From the NCBI GenBank assembly GCA_947624435.1, contig CANQKE010000014.1:1-52187 (forward strand): DNA of 52,187 nt, in the 5' to 3' direction. Source of the stretch: an uncultured Ruminiclostridium sp. (GTDB lineage Bacteria > Bacillota > Clostridia > Oscillospirales > Ruminococcaceae). The notes below the pieces were generated by a model. That model was not told the origin of the DNA. It saw only the letters and a list, made by a program, of their open reading frames with translations, and ran no database searches. The position numbers and the translations under genes are program-made. Each line of letters begins with the position of its first letter. The first letter of the stretch is position 1. This document shows, piece by piece, positions 35,994 to 44,591 of this stretch.

Positions 35994-36098
35994 AAAAATA
36001 AATTTTCCAGACTTTGCTGAGTAGGGTCGGCAATTTTGATTCTAAAAACCGCACAAAACTTGAAAGGAGAAAGCTTCTTTGCAAGCATGGTAATAAAA
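35987..36098 (+). repeat. Structured leader element, copy 2 (before gmk)
   Basis: Related to 6971-7098: shared blocks are AGTCTGAAAAAATAAATTTT followed by CAGACT, GAGTARGGYCGGCAATTTTG, AAAACCGCAC, GAAAGGAGAA and TTTGCAAGCATGRTAATAA. This copy lacks about 13 bases near position 36015 relative to copy 1. It begins in the last codons of remA and ends at the gmk start codon, supplying its ribosome site. Confidence 0.75.
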
Positions 36099-36704
36099 AT
36101 GGAAAAAGGTATACCGATAGTTATTTCCGCACCCTCGGGCTGCGGAAAGGATACGATACTTGAGCAGCTTTTCAAAATAAACGATAATCTGGTATATTCC
36201 GTATCCGCTACCACAAGAGCGCCGCGCGAGGGCGAGAAAGACGGCGAGAGCTATTATTTCCATACCCGCGACAGCTTTGAAAAGATGATAGAAAACCATG
36301 AGGTGTTGGAATATACCGAATACTGCGGCAATTATTACGGTACGCCGAAAAAATCGGTGGAGGATATGCTTGCCGCAGGGAAAGACGTTATCTTGAAGAT
36401 AGAAGTCGAAGGCGCAATGAATATAAAAAAGATATTCGACGATTGCGTACTTATTTTTGTATTGCCGCCCTCGATATCCGAGCTTGAACGCAGACTGAGA
36501 AAACGCGGCTCCGAGAGCGAGGAAACTATCGCCGCAAGGATAAAGCAAGCGCGGACTGAGCTTGAATATGCGGATAAATTCGATTATCTGGTGGTAAACG
36601 GTGATCTGGAAAAAGCCGTACAGGACGTAAACGCCGTTATATCAGCGGAAAAGATGTCGGCAAAGCGCAATAACGCGCTGCTCGATTCGGTAAAAAATTC
36701 GTAA
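36099..36704 (+). CDS. gmk: Guanylate kinase
   Basis: A 201-residue guanylate kinase that phosphorylates GMP to GDP. The P-loop is SAPSGCGKDTI (near 10-20), and the GMP-binding segments TTRAPREGEKDGESYYF and EYTEYCGNYYGTPKKSVE follow. ATG at 36099 or the in-frame ATG at 36087 could be used; the ribosome site AAAGGAG (36063-36069) is far from both, with a small hairpin between. It abuts priA with no gap. In Bacillus rpoZ and coaBC lie between gmk and priA; both are absent here. Confidence 0.95.
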   Translation: MEKGIPIVISAPSGCGKDTILEQLFKINDNLVYSVSATTRAPREGEKDGESYYFHTRDSFEKMIENHEVLEYTEYCGNYYGTPKKSVEDMLAAGKDVILKIEVEGAMNIKKIFDDCVLIFVLPPSISELERRLRKRGSESEETIAARIKQARTELEYADKFDYLVVNGDLEKAVQDVNAVISAEKMSAKRNNALLDSVKNS

Positions 36705-39191
36705 ATGGATAAAGCAAACGTTCACGATATTGTAAATACAGGAACAACCGTTTCTGTAGTAATAGATAAAGCGCTGTACAGCTTCGACAACACATACGAT
36801 TATCTGGTTCCCGACGGATGCCGCCCCACAGTCGGACAAAGGGTGATAGTCCCGTTCGGCAAGGGTGAAAAAAAGCGGGTAGGGCTGATAGTTTCGGTAA
36901 ACGAAGCTAAACCAAATCAACCGCTCAAGGAGATATTCTGTTTAGTGGACGACGGCGTTATCCTTAATGAGGAAATGCTCGGACTGGTGCATCACCTTAA
37001 GGAGAACACTTTCTGCACTTATTTTGACGCGGTAAAAACTATACTGCCGGGCGGCATGGCGCTGAATATTACGGAAAAATACCGTATCAGTCCGACATAT
37101 CAAGCGGCTCCGGACAGCTTTTCGTTTACTACAGAGCAGCAAAACGCCGTTGCTATGCTGCTTGCCTGCAAAAACGCGAGAGAGCTTAACGACGCGGTAG
37201 AATACGGTTTTAATGAGAAGAACAAGAGGATTTGCGCCGAGCTTTGCGATATAGGCTTTCTGGAGAAGCTGGACGTTGTCAAGCGGCGCGTCGGAGATGA
37301 AACGCAGAAGAACGTTCGTCTTACCGAATATTACACAAGCGGCGAATACGGGCAAAACGGCGGTAAACCGCTGACGGCAAAGCAAAAAGCGGTGGAAAGA
37401 ATGCTGTCCGACGGCGGCTGCGCTTCGGTAAGGGAGATATGTTACAACTGCTGCGTCACTCCGTCGGTGATAGATAATCTTGAAAAAAAGCATATCGTTG
37501 AATGCTTTGATAATGTTATCTCACGCTCTCTTACGGCTAACGCAAAGGCAGTCAAAAATATCCGCGATATACGGCTTTCCGAGGAGCAGCGCAAGGCTTA
37601 TGACGGGATAAGCGCGCTTGTTGACAGCAAAGCAGCAAAATGCGCTTTATTAAAGGGAGTTACCGGCAGCGGAAAGACCACCGTGTTTCTAAAGCTTATA
37701 GATCATGTGCTGTCGATAGGGAAAACGGCGCTTATGCTTGTCCCGGAGATAGCCCTTACTCCGCAGATGGTGAGCAGCTTTACCGACCTGTTCGGCAGTA
37801 AGGTCGCGGTGATACACAGCAATCTTTCGCTTGGCGTGCGCGCAGATGAGTATAAACGCATTAAAAGCGGAGAAGCGAGGATAGTCGTAGGCACAAGGAG
37901 TGCGGTATTCGCTCCTCTGGATAATATCGGGATAATCGTCATAGACGAGGAGGGCGAGCATACCTATCGATCGGAAAAAACGCCGAGGTATCACGCGCGG
38001 GATATCGCAAAGCAGCGCTGCTTTTATCATAACGCGACATTGCTGCTCGCAAGCGCGACTCCCTCGCTTGAAAGCATGTATCACGCCAAAACAGGCAAGT
38101 ATTCCTTGTTTGAGATGAATACCAGATACAGCAAAGCTAAGCTGCCGGAAGTTTATATCGTAGATATGAAGACCGAAAACGAGCTCGGCAACCGCAGCAA
38201 TTTCAGTATGGCGTTAGCGGACGGGATAAGAGAAAATCTCGAAAAGGGCGAGCAGTCAATGCTGCTGCTCAACCGAAGAGGCTACCATACATATCTCAAC
38301 TGTATCAAATGCGGAGAGGTATGCAGCTGCCCGAATTGCAGCATTCCGCTGACTTATCACAAGGCTAACGGCTCGCTTATCTGCCATTATTGCGGCTATA
38401 CCGAGCGTTATACCGGTAAATGTAAAAAGTGCGGGTCAAAATTCATCTACAGCTCCGGTACCGGCACTCAGCGGATAGAAGTCGAGCTTGCAGAACTGTT
38501 CCCGAACGCTCGTATACTCAGGATGGACGCGGACACGACCATGAGCAAAAGCGCTTATGAAAAGAATTTTGCGGCTTTTGCCAACGGAGAATACGATATA
38601 ATGGTCGGCACTCAAATGATAGCAAAAGGACTGGATTTTGAGAATGTAACGTTGGTAGGAGTTCTTCTGATAGATAAATCTCTTTATGCGGGAGATTATC
38701 TGGGCTATGAAAAGACCTTCTCGCTGATAACGCAGGTGGTCGGACGCAGCGGGCGCGGCAGTAAAAAGGGCAGAGCGTACCTTCAGACCTACACGCCGGA
38801 GCATTATGTGCTGAATTTGGCGGCGGCGCAGGATTACGATACTTTTTACCTACAGGAAACGGAAATACGAAAAGCGCTGTTGTTCCCGCCGTACTGCGAT
38901 ATTTGCGTGGTCGGTTTTTCGGCGGCTGAGGAAAGCGTTTGCCAAAAGGGCGCAAAGGATTTTCTCGGTATACTTACCGAAAAGCTGGAAAACACAGATA
39001 TCCCGATACGGGTTTTAGGACCGTCAAAATGTTCGGTAGCGCGTATCAACGGCAAATATCGTTACAGAATAATCATAAAGTGCAAAAACAACAGGAAATT
39101 CCGGCAGATGATGCGCGAATGTCTTCTTTCGGCTTATGAAAAGCTGACGAAAGTAAGCTTTTATGCAGATATAAACGGAGAGATAAATTAA
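36705..39191 (+). CDS. priA: Primosomal protein N' (replication restart helicase)
   Basis: An 828-residue PriA: N-terminal 3'-DNA-binding region, helicase core with Walker A GVTGSGKTTVFL (near 320), DEEG box in VIDEEGEHTYRSEKTPRYHARD (near 412) and a zinc-binding domain with paired cysteines CIKCGEVCSCPNC and CHYCGYTERYTGKCKKC. It reloads the replisome at stalled forks. ATG directly follows the gmk stop, so translation is coupled. Def follows after 14 bases. Confidence 0.95.
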   Translation: MDKANVHDIVNTGTTVSVVIDKALYSFDNTYDYLVPDGCRPTVGQRVIVPFGKGEKKRVGLIVSVNEAKPNQPLKEIFCLVDDGVILNEEMLGLVHHLKENTFCTYFDAVKTILPGGMALNITEKYRISPTYQAAPDSFSFTTEQQNAVAMLLACKNARELNDAVEYGFNEKNKRICAELCDIGFLEKLDVVKRRVGDETQKNVRLTEYYTSGEYGQNGGKPLTAKQKAVERMLSDGGCASVREICYNCCVTPSVIDNLEKKHIVECFDNVISRSLTANAKAVKNIRDIRLSEEQRKAYDGISALVDSKAAKCALLKGVTGSGKTTVFLKLIDHVLSIGKTALMLVPEIALTPQMVSSFTDLFGSKVAVIHSNLSLGVRADEYKRIKSGEARIVVGTRSAVFAPLDNIGIIVIDEEGEHTYRSEKTPRYHARDIAKQRCFYHNATLLLASATPSLESMYHAKTGKYSLFEMNTRYSKAKLPEVYIVDMKTENELGNRSNFSMALADGIRENLEKGEQSMLLLNRRGYHTYLNCIKCGEVCSCPNCSIPLTYHKANGSLICHYCGYTERYTGKCKKCGSKFIYSSGTGTQRIEVELAELFPNARILRMDADTTMSKSAYEKNFAAFANGEYDIMVGTQMIAKGLDFENVTLVGVLLIDKSLYAGDYLGYEKTFSLITQVVGRSGRGSKKGRAYLQTYTPEHYVLNLAAAQDYDTFYLQETEIRKALLFPPYCDICVVGFSAAEESVCQKGAKDFLGILTEKLENTDIPIRVLGPSKCSVARINGKYRYRIIIKCKNNRKFRQMMRECLLSAYEKLTKVSFYADINGEIN

Positions 39192-39205
39192 GAAAGGGAT
39201 ATAAG

Positions 39206-39694
39206 ATGGCAAAAAGAAACATTGTAAAACGCGGCGAGGATGTTCTTACCAAAAAATGCCGTGAGGTCACCGTGTTTGACGATAAGCTCTGGACGCTGCT
39301 GGACGATATGTATGAAACGATGAAAAGCGCTAACGGAGTAGGGCTTGCCGCTCCCCAGGTGGGAATACTCAGAAGAGCGGTAGTAGTTGACGTCGGCGAC
39401 ACAAACGGCAAGATCGAGCTTGTAAATCCTGTAGTGGTCTCAATGAAAGGCAAGCAGTGCGAGCTGGAGGGCTGCCTGTCGGTACCCGACCTGTGGGGTT
39501 ACGTCGTAAGACCGTCAAAAGTCAAAGTAAAGGCGTTTGACCGTTACGGAAAAGAATTTCAGATAGAGGGCGAAAAGCTGCTGGCGGTAGCGCTTTGCCA
39601 TGAAATAGACCACCTCAACGGGATAATGTTTACCGATATAGCGGAAGAACTGCTCACCGGTTCCGAGCTGGAGGAAAGAAAAAAAGGCAGATAA
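39206..39694 (+). CDS. def: Peptide deformylase
   Basis: A 162-residue deformylase that removes the formyl group from nascent proteins. All three family motifs are present: GVGLAAPQ (near 43), EGCLS (near 87) and HEIDHL (near 129), giving the Cys-His-His metal site. AGAAAGGG precedes ATG. It is followed by fmt, which adds the formyl group to initiator tRNA, and tRNA-fMet lies 10 kb downstream. Confidence 0.96.
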   Translation: MAKRNIVKRGEDVLTKKCREVTVFDDKLWTLLDDMYETMKSANGVGLAAPQVGILRRAVVVDVGDTNGKIELVNPVVVSMKGKQCELEGCLSVPDLWGYVVRPSKVKVKAFDRYGKEFQIEGEKLLAVALCHEIDHLNGIMFTDIAEELLTGSELEERKKGR

Positions 39695-39711
39695 TAAGCG
39701 TAGGAGAATAT

Positions 39712-40647
39712 ATGAATATAGTTTTTATGGGAACGCCGGATTTTGCCGTCAGCGCGCTGAAAGCCATACACGGCAGACATAATGTACAGGCGGTGTTCAC
39801 TCAGCCGGATAAACCGAAAAACCGAGGTAAAAAGATAGTTTTTTCTCCGGTAAAGCAAGCCGCGCTGGATAACGGCATAGAAATATATCAGCCTCTTTCA
39901 CTGAGAAAGGGAGATGACGCCGATAAAGCGTATGACGTTCTGCGGCAGCTTTCACCGGATTGTATCGTGGTCGCGGCATACGGACAGATATTGCCGGAAC
40001 GTATACTTTCACTTCCAAAATTCGGCTGCATAAATATTCATGCGTCCTTATTGCCAAAATACAGAGGGGCGGCGCCGATACAGGCTTGTATAATAAACGG
40101 AGAAACTCAGTCGGGCGTTACCGTTATGATGATGGAAAAAGGGCTTGATACCGGAGATATGCTGATGAAAGGCACGGTAGATATCCCGCCGGAGATGACG
40201 GCAGGAGAACTACACGACAGTCTTTCCGCTCTTGGCGCCGATCTGATACTTAAAGTGTTGGATATGCTGCCCGACGGTATCGCAGCCGAAAAGCAGGACG
40301 ACTCGTTATCCTGCTATGCGCCGGTCATTTCCAAGGAAATGTGCAGGATTGATTTTTCACGGTCTGCAAAAAACGTGTACAATTTTATAAGGGGAATGTC
40401 CCCGTCTCCCTGTGCTTATACATTTTTGAACGGGAAGAGGCTGAAAGTGTATTTTGCCTTGCCAAGCGATATATCTTCAAGCCTTCCCGCCGGAAGCGTC
40501 GCGGACAGCAAATCCTTTGCGGTGGTTTGCGGCGACGGAAAATGCGTTAAGCTTACATCTGTGCAGGGAGAGGGCGGAAAAAGAATGTCCGCCGAGGATT
40601 TTTTGCGCGGAAATCGTATCGATACGGGGATAATTCTGGGTGAATAA
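39712..40647 (+). CDS. fmt: Methionyl-tRNA formyltransferase
   Basis: A 311-residue Fmt that transfers formyl from 10-formyl-tetrahydrofolate to Met-tRNA-fMet. The N-terminus MNIVFMGTPDFAVSAL, catalytic segment NIHASLLPKYRGAAPIQ (near 104-120) and LDTGDML are typical; the C-terminal OB-like domain begins near 205. TAGGAGA precedes ATG. It is co-oriented with def, 17 bases apart. Confidence 0.95.
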   Translation: MNIVFMGTPDFAVSALKAIHGRHNVQAVFTQPDKPKNRGKKIVFSPVKQAALDNGIEIYQPLSLRKGDDADKAYDVLRQLSPDCIVVAAYGQILPERILSLPKFGCINIHASLLPKYRGAAPIQACIINGETQSGVTVMMMEKGLDTGDMLMKGTVDIPPEMTAGELHDSLSALGADLILKVLDMLPDGIAAEKQDDSLSCYAPVISKEMCRIDFSRSAKNVYNFIRGMSPSPCAYTFLNGKRLKVYFALPSDISSSLPAGSVADSKSFAVVCGDGKCVKLTSVQGEGGKRMSAEDFLRGNRIDTGIILGE

Positions 40648-40672
40648 GTGCATTTGACGAAAAGGAGCAGTT

Positions 40673-41371
40673 ATGGCTGATTTGTGGGATTTATTGTTTG
40701 ATCCTATCGCTCTGAACTTTTACTGCATATTAGGATTTTTATTTTGTATGTCTACGTCCGCAAAGGTAAATTCTACCTTTGCAAGATATAATAACGTTGC
40801 AAGCTCCCGCGGTATACCCGCAAACGAGATAGCGCGTCAGATACTTGACAGCAACGGCTTGTACGACGTCGATATCAGGCGTATAGCGGGCAATCTTACC
40901 GATAATTACGATCCGAGGAATAAGGTGGTTTCGCTTTCCTCAAAGGTATACGACAGCTGCTCGGTGGGGGCGATAGGCGTTGCCGCTCACGAGGTGGGTC
41001 ACGCTATTCAGTACGCAACCGGCTACAAACCGATAAAATTCAGGATGACGATACTTCCTGTGGCGCAATTTGGCTCTAATGCGTGGGTATTTATTTTTAT
41101 TCTGGGAATTATCCTGCGTATGCCGTTATTGCAAGAGATAGGATTTGCGCTGTTCTTCTTTATAGTGCTGTTTCAGCTTGTTACCCTGCCCGTGGAGTTT
41201 AACGCGAGCAGGCGCGCGATAAATACCATTGAATCGCAGGGGATACTTTTCGGTTCGGAGCTTACCGGCGCGAAAAAGACGCTCAGCGCCGCTGCTATGA
41301 CTTACGTCGCGTCGGCAGCCTTGGCGTTTCTTCAGTTTATGCGGCTGGTAATGTCCTCACGCAGAAGATGA
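40673..41371 (+). CDS. Membrane zinc metallopeptidase (YugP family)
   Basis: A 232-residue membrane protein of the neutral zinc metallopeptidase family (YugP, DUF2324). The active-site AAHEVGHAIQ (His near 106 and 110, Glu 107) precedes hydrophobic helices at about 123-165 and 205-225; another helix is near the N-terminus. Its substrate is unknown. It is commonly found next to fmt and rsmB in Clostridia. AAGGAG precedes ATG. Confidence 0.9.
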   Translation: MADLWDLLFDPIALNFYCILGFLFCMSTSAKVNSTFARYNNVASSRGIPANEIARQILDSNGLYDVDIRRIAGNLTDNYDPRNKVVSLSSKVYDSCSVGAIGVAAHEVGHAIQYATGYKPIKFRMTILPVAQFGSNAWVFIFILGIILRMPLLQEIGFALFFFIVLFQLVTLPVEFNASRRAINTIESQGILFGSELTGAKKTLSAAAMTYVASAALAFLQFMRLVMSSRRR

Positions 41372-41384
41372 GAAAGGAAGCGCT

Positions 41385-42704
41385 ATGAAGACCGCAAGAC
41401 AGATAACGCTGGATCTGCTTATCAGAATGGATCTTTCCGGCTCATATTCAAATATAATACTTGACAATGCATTTTCTGCCGAAAAGCCGGACAAGCGTGA
41501 CAAGGCGTTTGCCGCCGCTGTGTTTTACGGAGTGCTGGAAAGGCGCATGACGCTGGATTATCTTATAAGATACTATTCCAGTCTGGAATTTGACCGTATG
41601 TCACCTAAAATAATCCAGATAATGAGAATGGGCTTTTATCAGCTTTTATATCTTGATTCCGTACCGGACAGCGCCGCCGTAGACGAATCGGTCAAGCTGG
41701 CGGATTACATAGGAAGAAGCGGGGCAAAGGGCTTTATCAACGCGGTGCTGAGAAACTTTATCCGCGACGGTAAAGCGATAGATTATAAAGACCTTGACAA
41801 AGAGGGAAAGCTCTCTATAGAATATTCCTGCCCTAAGTGGCTGGTAAAAAAGTGGGACCGCGAGCTCGGAGAGGAAAAAACGCTTGGAATGCTGCGCGCG
41901 TCATTTGGCAGACCGCCGATATATGCGCGCGTCAATACATTTAGATTTACGGCTGACAAGGTCATCGAGCAGCTGCATGCCGAGGGAATAGACGCCGATA
42001 AGAACGCGCTGCTGGAGGACTGTATCGAGCTTTCTAATACGCGTTCCATCGAAATGAGCGCCGCCTTTCGCAAAGGTATGTTCCATATACAGGATATCTC
42101 CTCGCAGCTTTGCTGCCGAATAATTTCACCGGTATTTAACGAAACGGTCGTTGACCTGTGCGCTTCTCCAGGAGGGAAGAGCTTTACCTGCGCTCAGATG
42201 ATGCACAACCGCGGCAAGGTGTTTAGTTACGACCTTTACGACGGGAAAGTAGACGTTATAAGAAACGGCGCAAAGCGGCTCGGGCTGACCGTCATTTCCG
42301 CCGCGGAAAACGACGCGCAGAAATTCTCGCCCGATATACCGCAGGCGGACAAGGTCATCTGCGACGTGCCATGTTCGGGATTGGGAGTTATAAGAAGAAA
42401 ACCCGAAATAAAATATAAGCCGATGAAGAGTCTGGAGGAGCTGCCTGAAACTCAGCGCAGAATAATAGATACCGCCGCAGGCTATGTGAAAAAAGGCGGC
42501 ACACTTATATACTCCACCTGCACGGTAAACAAAGACGAAAACGAAAACGTAGTAGAGGATTTTCTTAAAGAGCATAAGGAATTTGTTCCGGTAGTAATAC
42601 CGACGGGGATAGAAATGCTAAAGGACGGATATATGCGCACTATGCTGCCGTCGGACCTGAACGGCGACGGATTTTTCACCGCTACGCTGCGCAAGGTCGA
42701 GTAA
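41385..42704 (+). CDS. rsmB: 16S rRNA (cytosine-967-C5)-methyltransferase
   Basis: A 439-residue RsmB: N-terminal NusB-like helical domain (about 1-130) and C-terminal SAM methyltransferase with DLCASPGGKSFT (near 257), the DVPCSGLGVIRRKPE active loop (near 325) and the nucleophilic Cys in YSTCTVNKDENE (near 380). It methylates C967 of 16S rRNA. AAAGGAAG precedes ATG. It is followed by rlmN after 14 bases. Confidence 0.95.
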   Translation: MKTARQITLDLLIRMDLSGSYSNIILDNAFSAEKPDKRDKAFAAAVFYGVLERRMTLDYLIRYYSSLEFDRMSPKIIQIMRMGFYQLLYLDSVPDSAAVDESVKLADYIGRSGAKGFINAVLRNFIRDGKAIDYKDLDKEGKLSIEYSCPKWLVKKWDRELGEEKTLGMLRASFGRPPIYARVNTFRFTADKVIEQLHAEGIDADKNALLEDCIELSNTRSIEMSAAFRKGMFHIQDISSQLCCRIISPVFNETVVDLCASPGGKSFTCAQMMHNRGKVFSYDLYDGKVDVIRNGAKRLGLTVISAAENDAQKFSPDIPQADKVICDVPCSGLGVIRRKPEIKYKPMKSLEELPETQRRIIDTAAGYVKKGGTLIYSTCTVNKDENENVVEDFLKEHKEFVPVVIPTGIEMLKDGYMRTMLPSDLNGDGFFTATLRKVE

Positions 42705-42718
42705 GCGAAAGGCCTTAT

Positions 42719-43738
42719 ATGGAAAAAATAGATATATTGTCGCTTACCCTGGAGGAATTGGAAGCTGAGCTTGTTCAGATGGGTGAGCAGAAATTTCGCG
42801 CGGCACAGATATATAAGTGGCTGCACGAGAAAAAAATTCAAGATTTTTCCAAAATGACCAATATTTCTGCACAAATAAAGTCAAAAATCGAAGATAAATT
42901 TTGGTTAAATTCAATAAAAATTCAAAAAAGACTTGTATCTGATATAGATAATACTGTAAAATATCTATATAGGCTGTCTGACGGAGAAATGGTAGAAACC
43001 GTTTTAATGGAATACAAGCACGGCAACAGTATATGTATATCCAGTCAGGTCGGCTGCAAGATGCAGTGCGAATTTTGTGCGTCTACTAAAGCGGGATATG
43101 TGAGAAACCTCCTGCCGTCGGAGATGCTGCTGCAAATATACGAAAGCGAACGTGACAGCGGGAGAAAGATAAACCATGTCGTGCTTATGGGGATAGGGGA
43201 ACCGCTGGATAATTTTGATAACGTAGTTAAATTCCTGCGTTTAGCGGAAGAAAAGCCGGATCTCAGCTTAAGGCACATCTCACTTTCTACCTGCGGACTT
43301 GTGGAAAGAATATATCAGCTTGCCGAGCTTAAGCTGGGGATAACTCTTTCGGTCTCGCTGCATGCGCCTACCGACGAGGTACGCAGCAGGATAATGCCGA
43401 TAAACCGGCGATATAACATTGCCGAGCTTATGAAGGCATGCAAGTATTATTTTGAAACTACCGGGCGCAGAATAAGCTATGAATTTGCGCTTATAGACGG
43501 CGTGAACGACGATAAAGAAACTGCCGACGCGCTGATAGCACTGCTCAAAGGGCAGAACTGCCATGTTAATCTTATACCGGTAAACGCAATAAAGGACGGC
43601 GTATTTTCCCGCAGCAGATCGGTGGAGAGCTTTAAGAATATGCTGTGCAGCGGCGGGATAAACGCTACGGTAAGGCGCACCTTAGGCGCGGATATCAATG
43701 CCGCATGCGGTCAGCTCAGGCGGGACGAGCAGTATTAA
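42719..43738 (+). CDS. rlmN: 23S rRNA (A2503-C2) methyltransferase RlmN
   Basis: A 339-residue radical-SAM enzyme that methylates A2503 of 23S rRNA and tRNA A37. The cluster motif CKMQCEFCAS is near residues 112-121 and the methyl-carrying Cys is in AACGQL near the C-terminus. The Cfr resistance variant is less likely given the rsmB-prpC context. Odd: bases about 42830-42985 (residues 37-89) are much richer in A/T and AAA/AAT/ATA codons than the rest of the gene and its neighbours, while the reading frame is intact. Confidence 0.95.
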   Translation: MEKIDILSLTLEELEAELVQMGEQKFRAAQIYKWLHEKKIQDFSKMTNISAQIKSKIEDKFWLNSIKIQKRLVSDIDNTVKYLYRLSDGEMVETVLMEYKHGNSICISSQVGCKMQCEFCASTKAGYVRNLLPSEMLLQIYESERDSGRKINHVVLMGIGEPLDNFDNVVKFLRLAEEKPDLSLRHISLSTCGLVERIYQLAELKLGITLSVSLHAPTDEVRSRIMPINRRYNIAELMKACKYYFETTGRRISYEFALIDGVNDDKETADALIALLKGQNCHVNLIPVNAIKDGVFSRSRSVESFKNMLCSGGINATVRRTLGADINAACGQLRRDEQY

Positions 43739-43759
43739 CACTGTTAAGGAGAATCCTTG

Positions 43760-44488
43760 ATGAAGGTTTATGCAAAAACAGATATAGGGAATACACGCGA
43801 GGAGAACCAGGACTGCGTCTGGACAGGTGAGCTTGAGGGCGAGGCTGTAGCGGTCATTCTCTGCGACGGTATGGGCGGAGAAAACGCCGGAGGTTACGCC
43901 AGCAGCGCCACGGTGGATTTTATCAAAGACCGTCTGATAAAGGGCTTTCGCAGCGATATCACCCGTAATCAGATCAGAAATCTGCTTATCACCTCTGTTA
44001 CCGGGGCAAACAGCGTTTTATTTGACACCGCGTCATCGGATCACGACAAATTCGGAATGGGTACGACCTGTGTTGCGGGTATAATATTTAATGAGCGCGC
44101 TTATATCATAAACGTCGGCGACAGCAGATGTTATTTTTTCTACGATGACAATATGCAGCAGATAACCAAGGATCACACCTACATACGCCGGCTTATAGAA
44201 AAGGGCGTTATTACCTATGAAGAAAGCAAAACTCACCCGGAGCGCAACAGGATAACCAAAGCGGTCGGTGTAGCGCCTTCTCTTACGCCGGATTATTTTG
44301 AACTGGACGTCAAGAAAAACGACTTGCTTTTGTTTTGCTCGGACGGGCTCAGCTCTTATGCGGAGGATATAGAGATAGCCAAGGTCGTTGCCAAGACCGC
44401 GGTATCTCAGTGCTGCGAAAAGCTGATAGATTACGTCAACAAACACGGCGGCAGAGATAACGTAACTGTAGCTGTTGTTTCAATATAA
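43760..44488 (+). CDS. prpC: PP2C-type Ser/Thr protein phosphatase
   Basis: A 242-residue PPM phosphatase (PrpC/Stp). Metal-binding motifs are TREENQDC, LCDGMGGENAGGYAS (near 33-47), VGDSRCYFF and GGRDNVTV near the C-terminus. It dephosphorylates targets of the kinase PrkC encoded next. ATG at 43760 lies eight bases after AAGGAG; a TTG directly before it is less likely. The length is normal for the family. Confidence 0.95.
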   Translation: MKVYAKTDIGNTREENQDCVWTGELEGEAVAVILCDGMGGENAGGYASSATVDFIKDRLIKGFRSDITRNQIRNLLITSVTGANSVLFDTASSDHDKFGMGTTCVAGIIFNERAYIINVGDSRCYFFYDDNMQQITKDHTYIRRLIEKGVITYEESKTHPERNRITKAVGVAPSLTPDYFELDVKKNDLLLFCSDGLSSYAEDIEIAKVVAKTAVSQCCEKLIDYVNKHGGRDNVTVAVVSI

Positions 44489-44528
44489 TAATTGTGCGGC
44501 GGTGCCGCTTAAATACGCTGACGATTTA

Positions 44529-44576
44529 CCGTGCGGGTCGTCGGTTCAGATATGTAAATATCTGATATAAGCACGG
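44529..44576 (+). promoter_or_regulatory. Nested hairpin in the prkC leader
   Basis: CCGTGC (44529-44534) pairs with GCACGG (44571-44576) around an inner perfect hairpin CAGATAT-GTAA-ATATCTG (44547-44564). It lies directly before the prkC ribosome-site region within a 103-bp gap from prpC. A smaller GCGGC/GCCGC pair is near 44497-44509. It may tune prkC translation or be an RNA-processing site. Confidence 0.45.
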
Positions 44577-44591
44577 AGAAACGGTGGTATT

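Noticed and set aside
42719-43738. Cfr-type antibiotic resistance methyltransferase
   Set aside because: Length, motifs and position between rsmB and prpC fit housekeeping RlmN.
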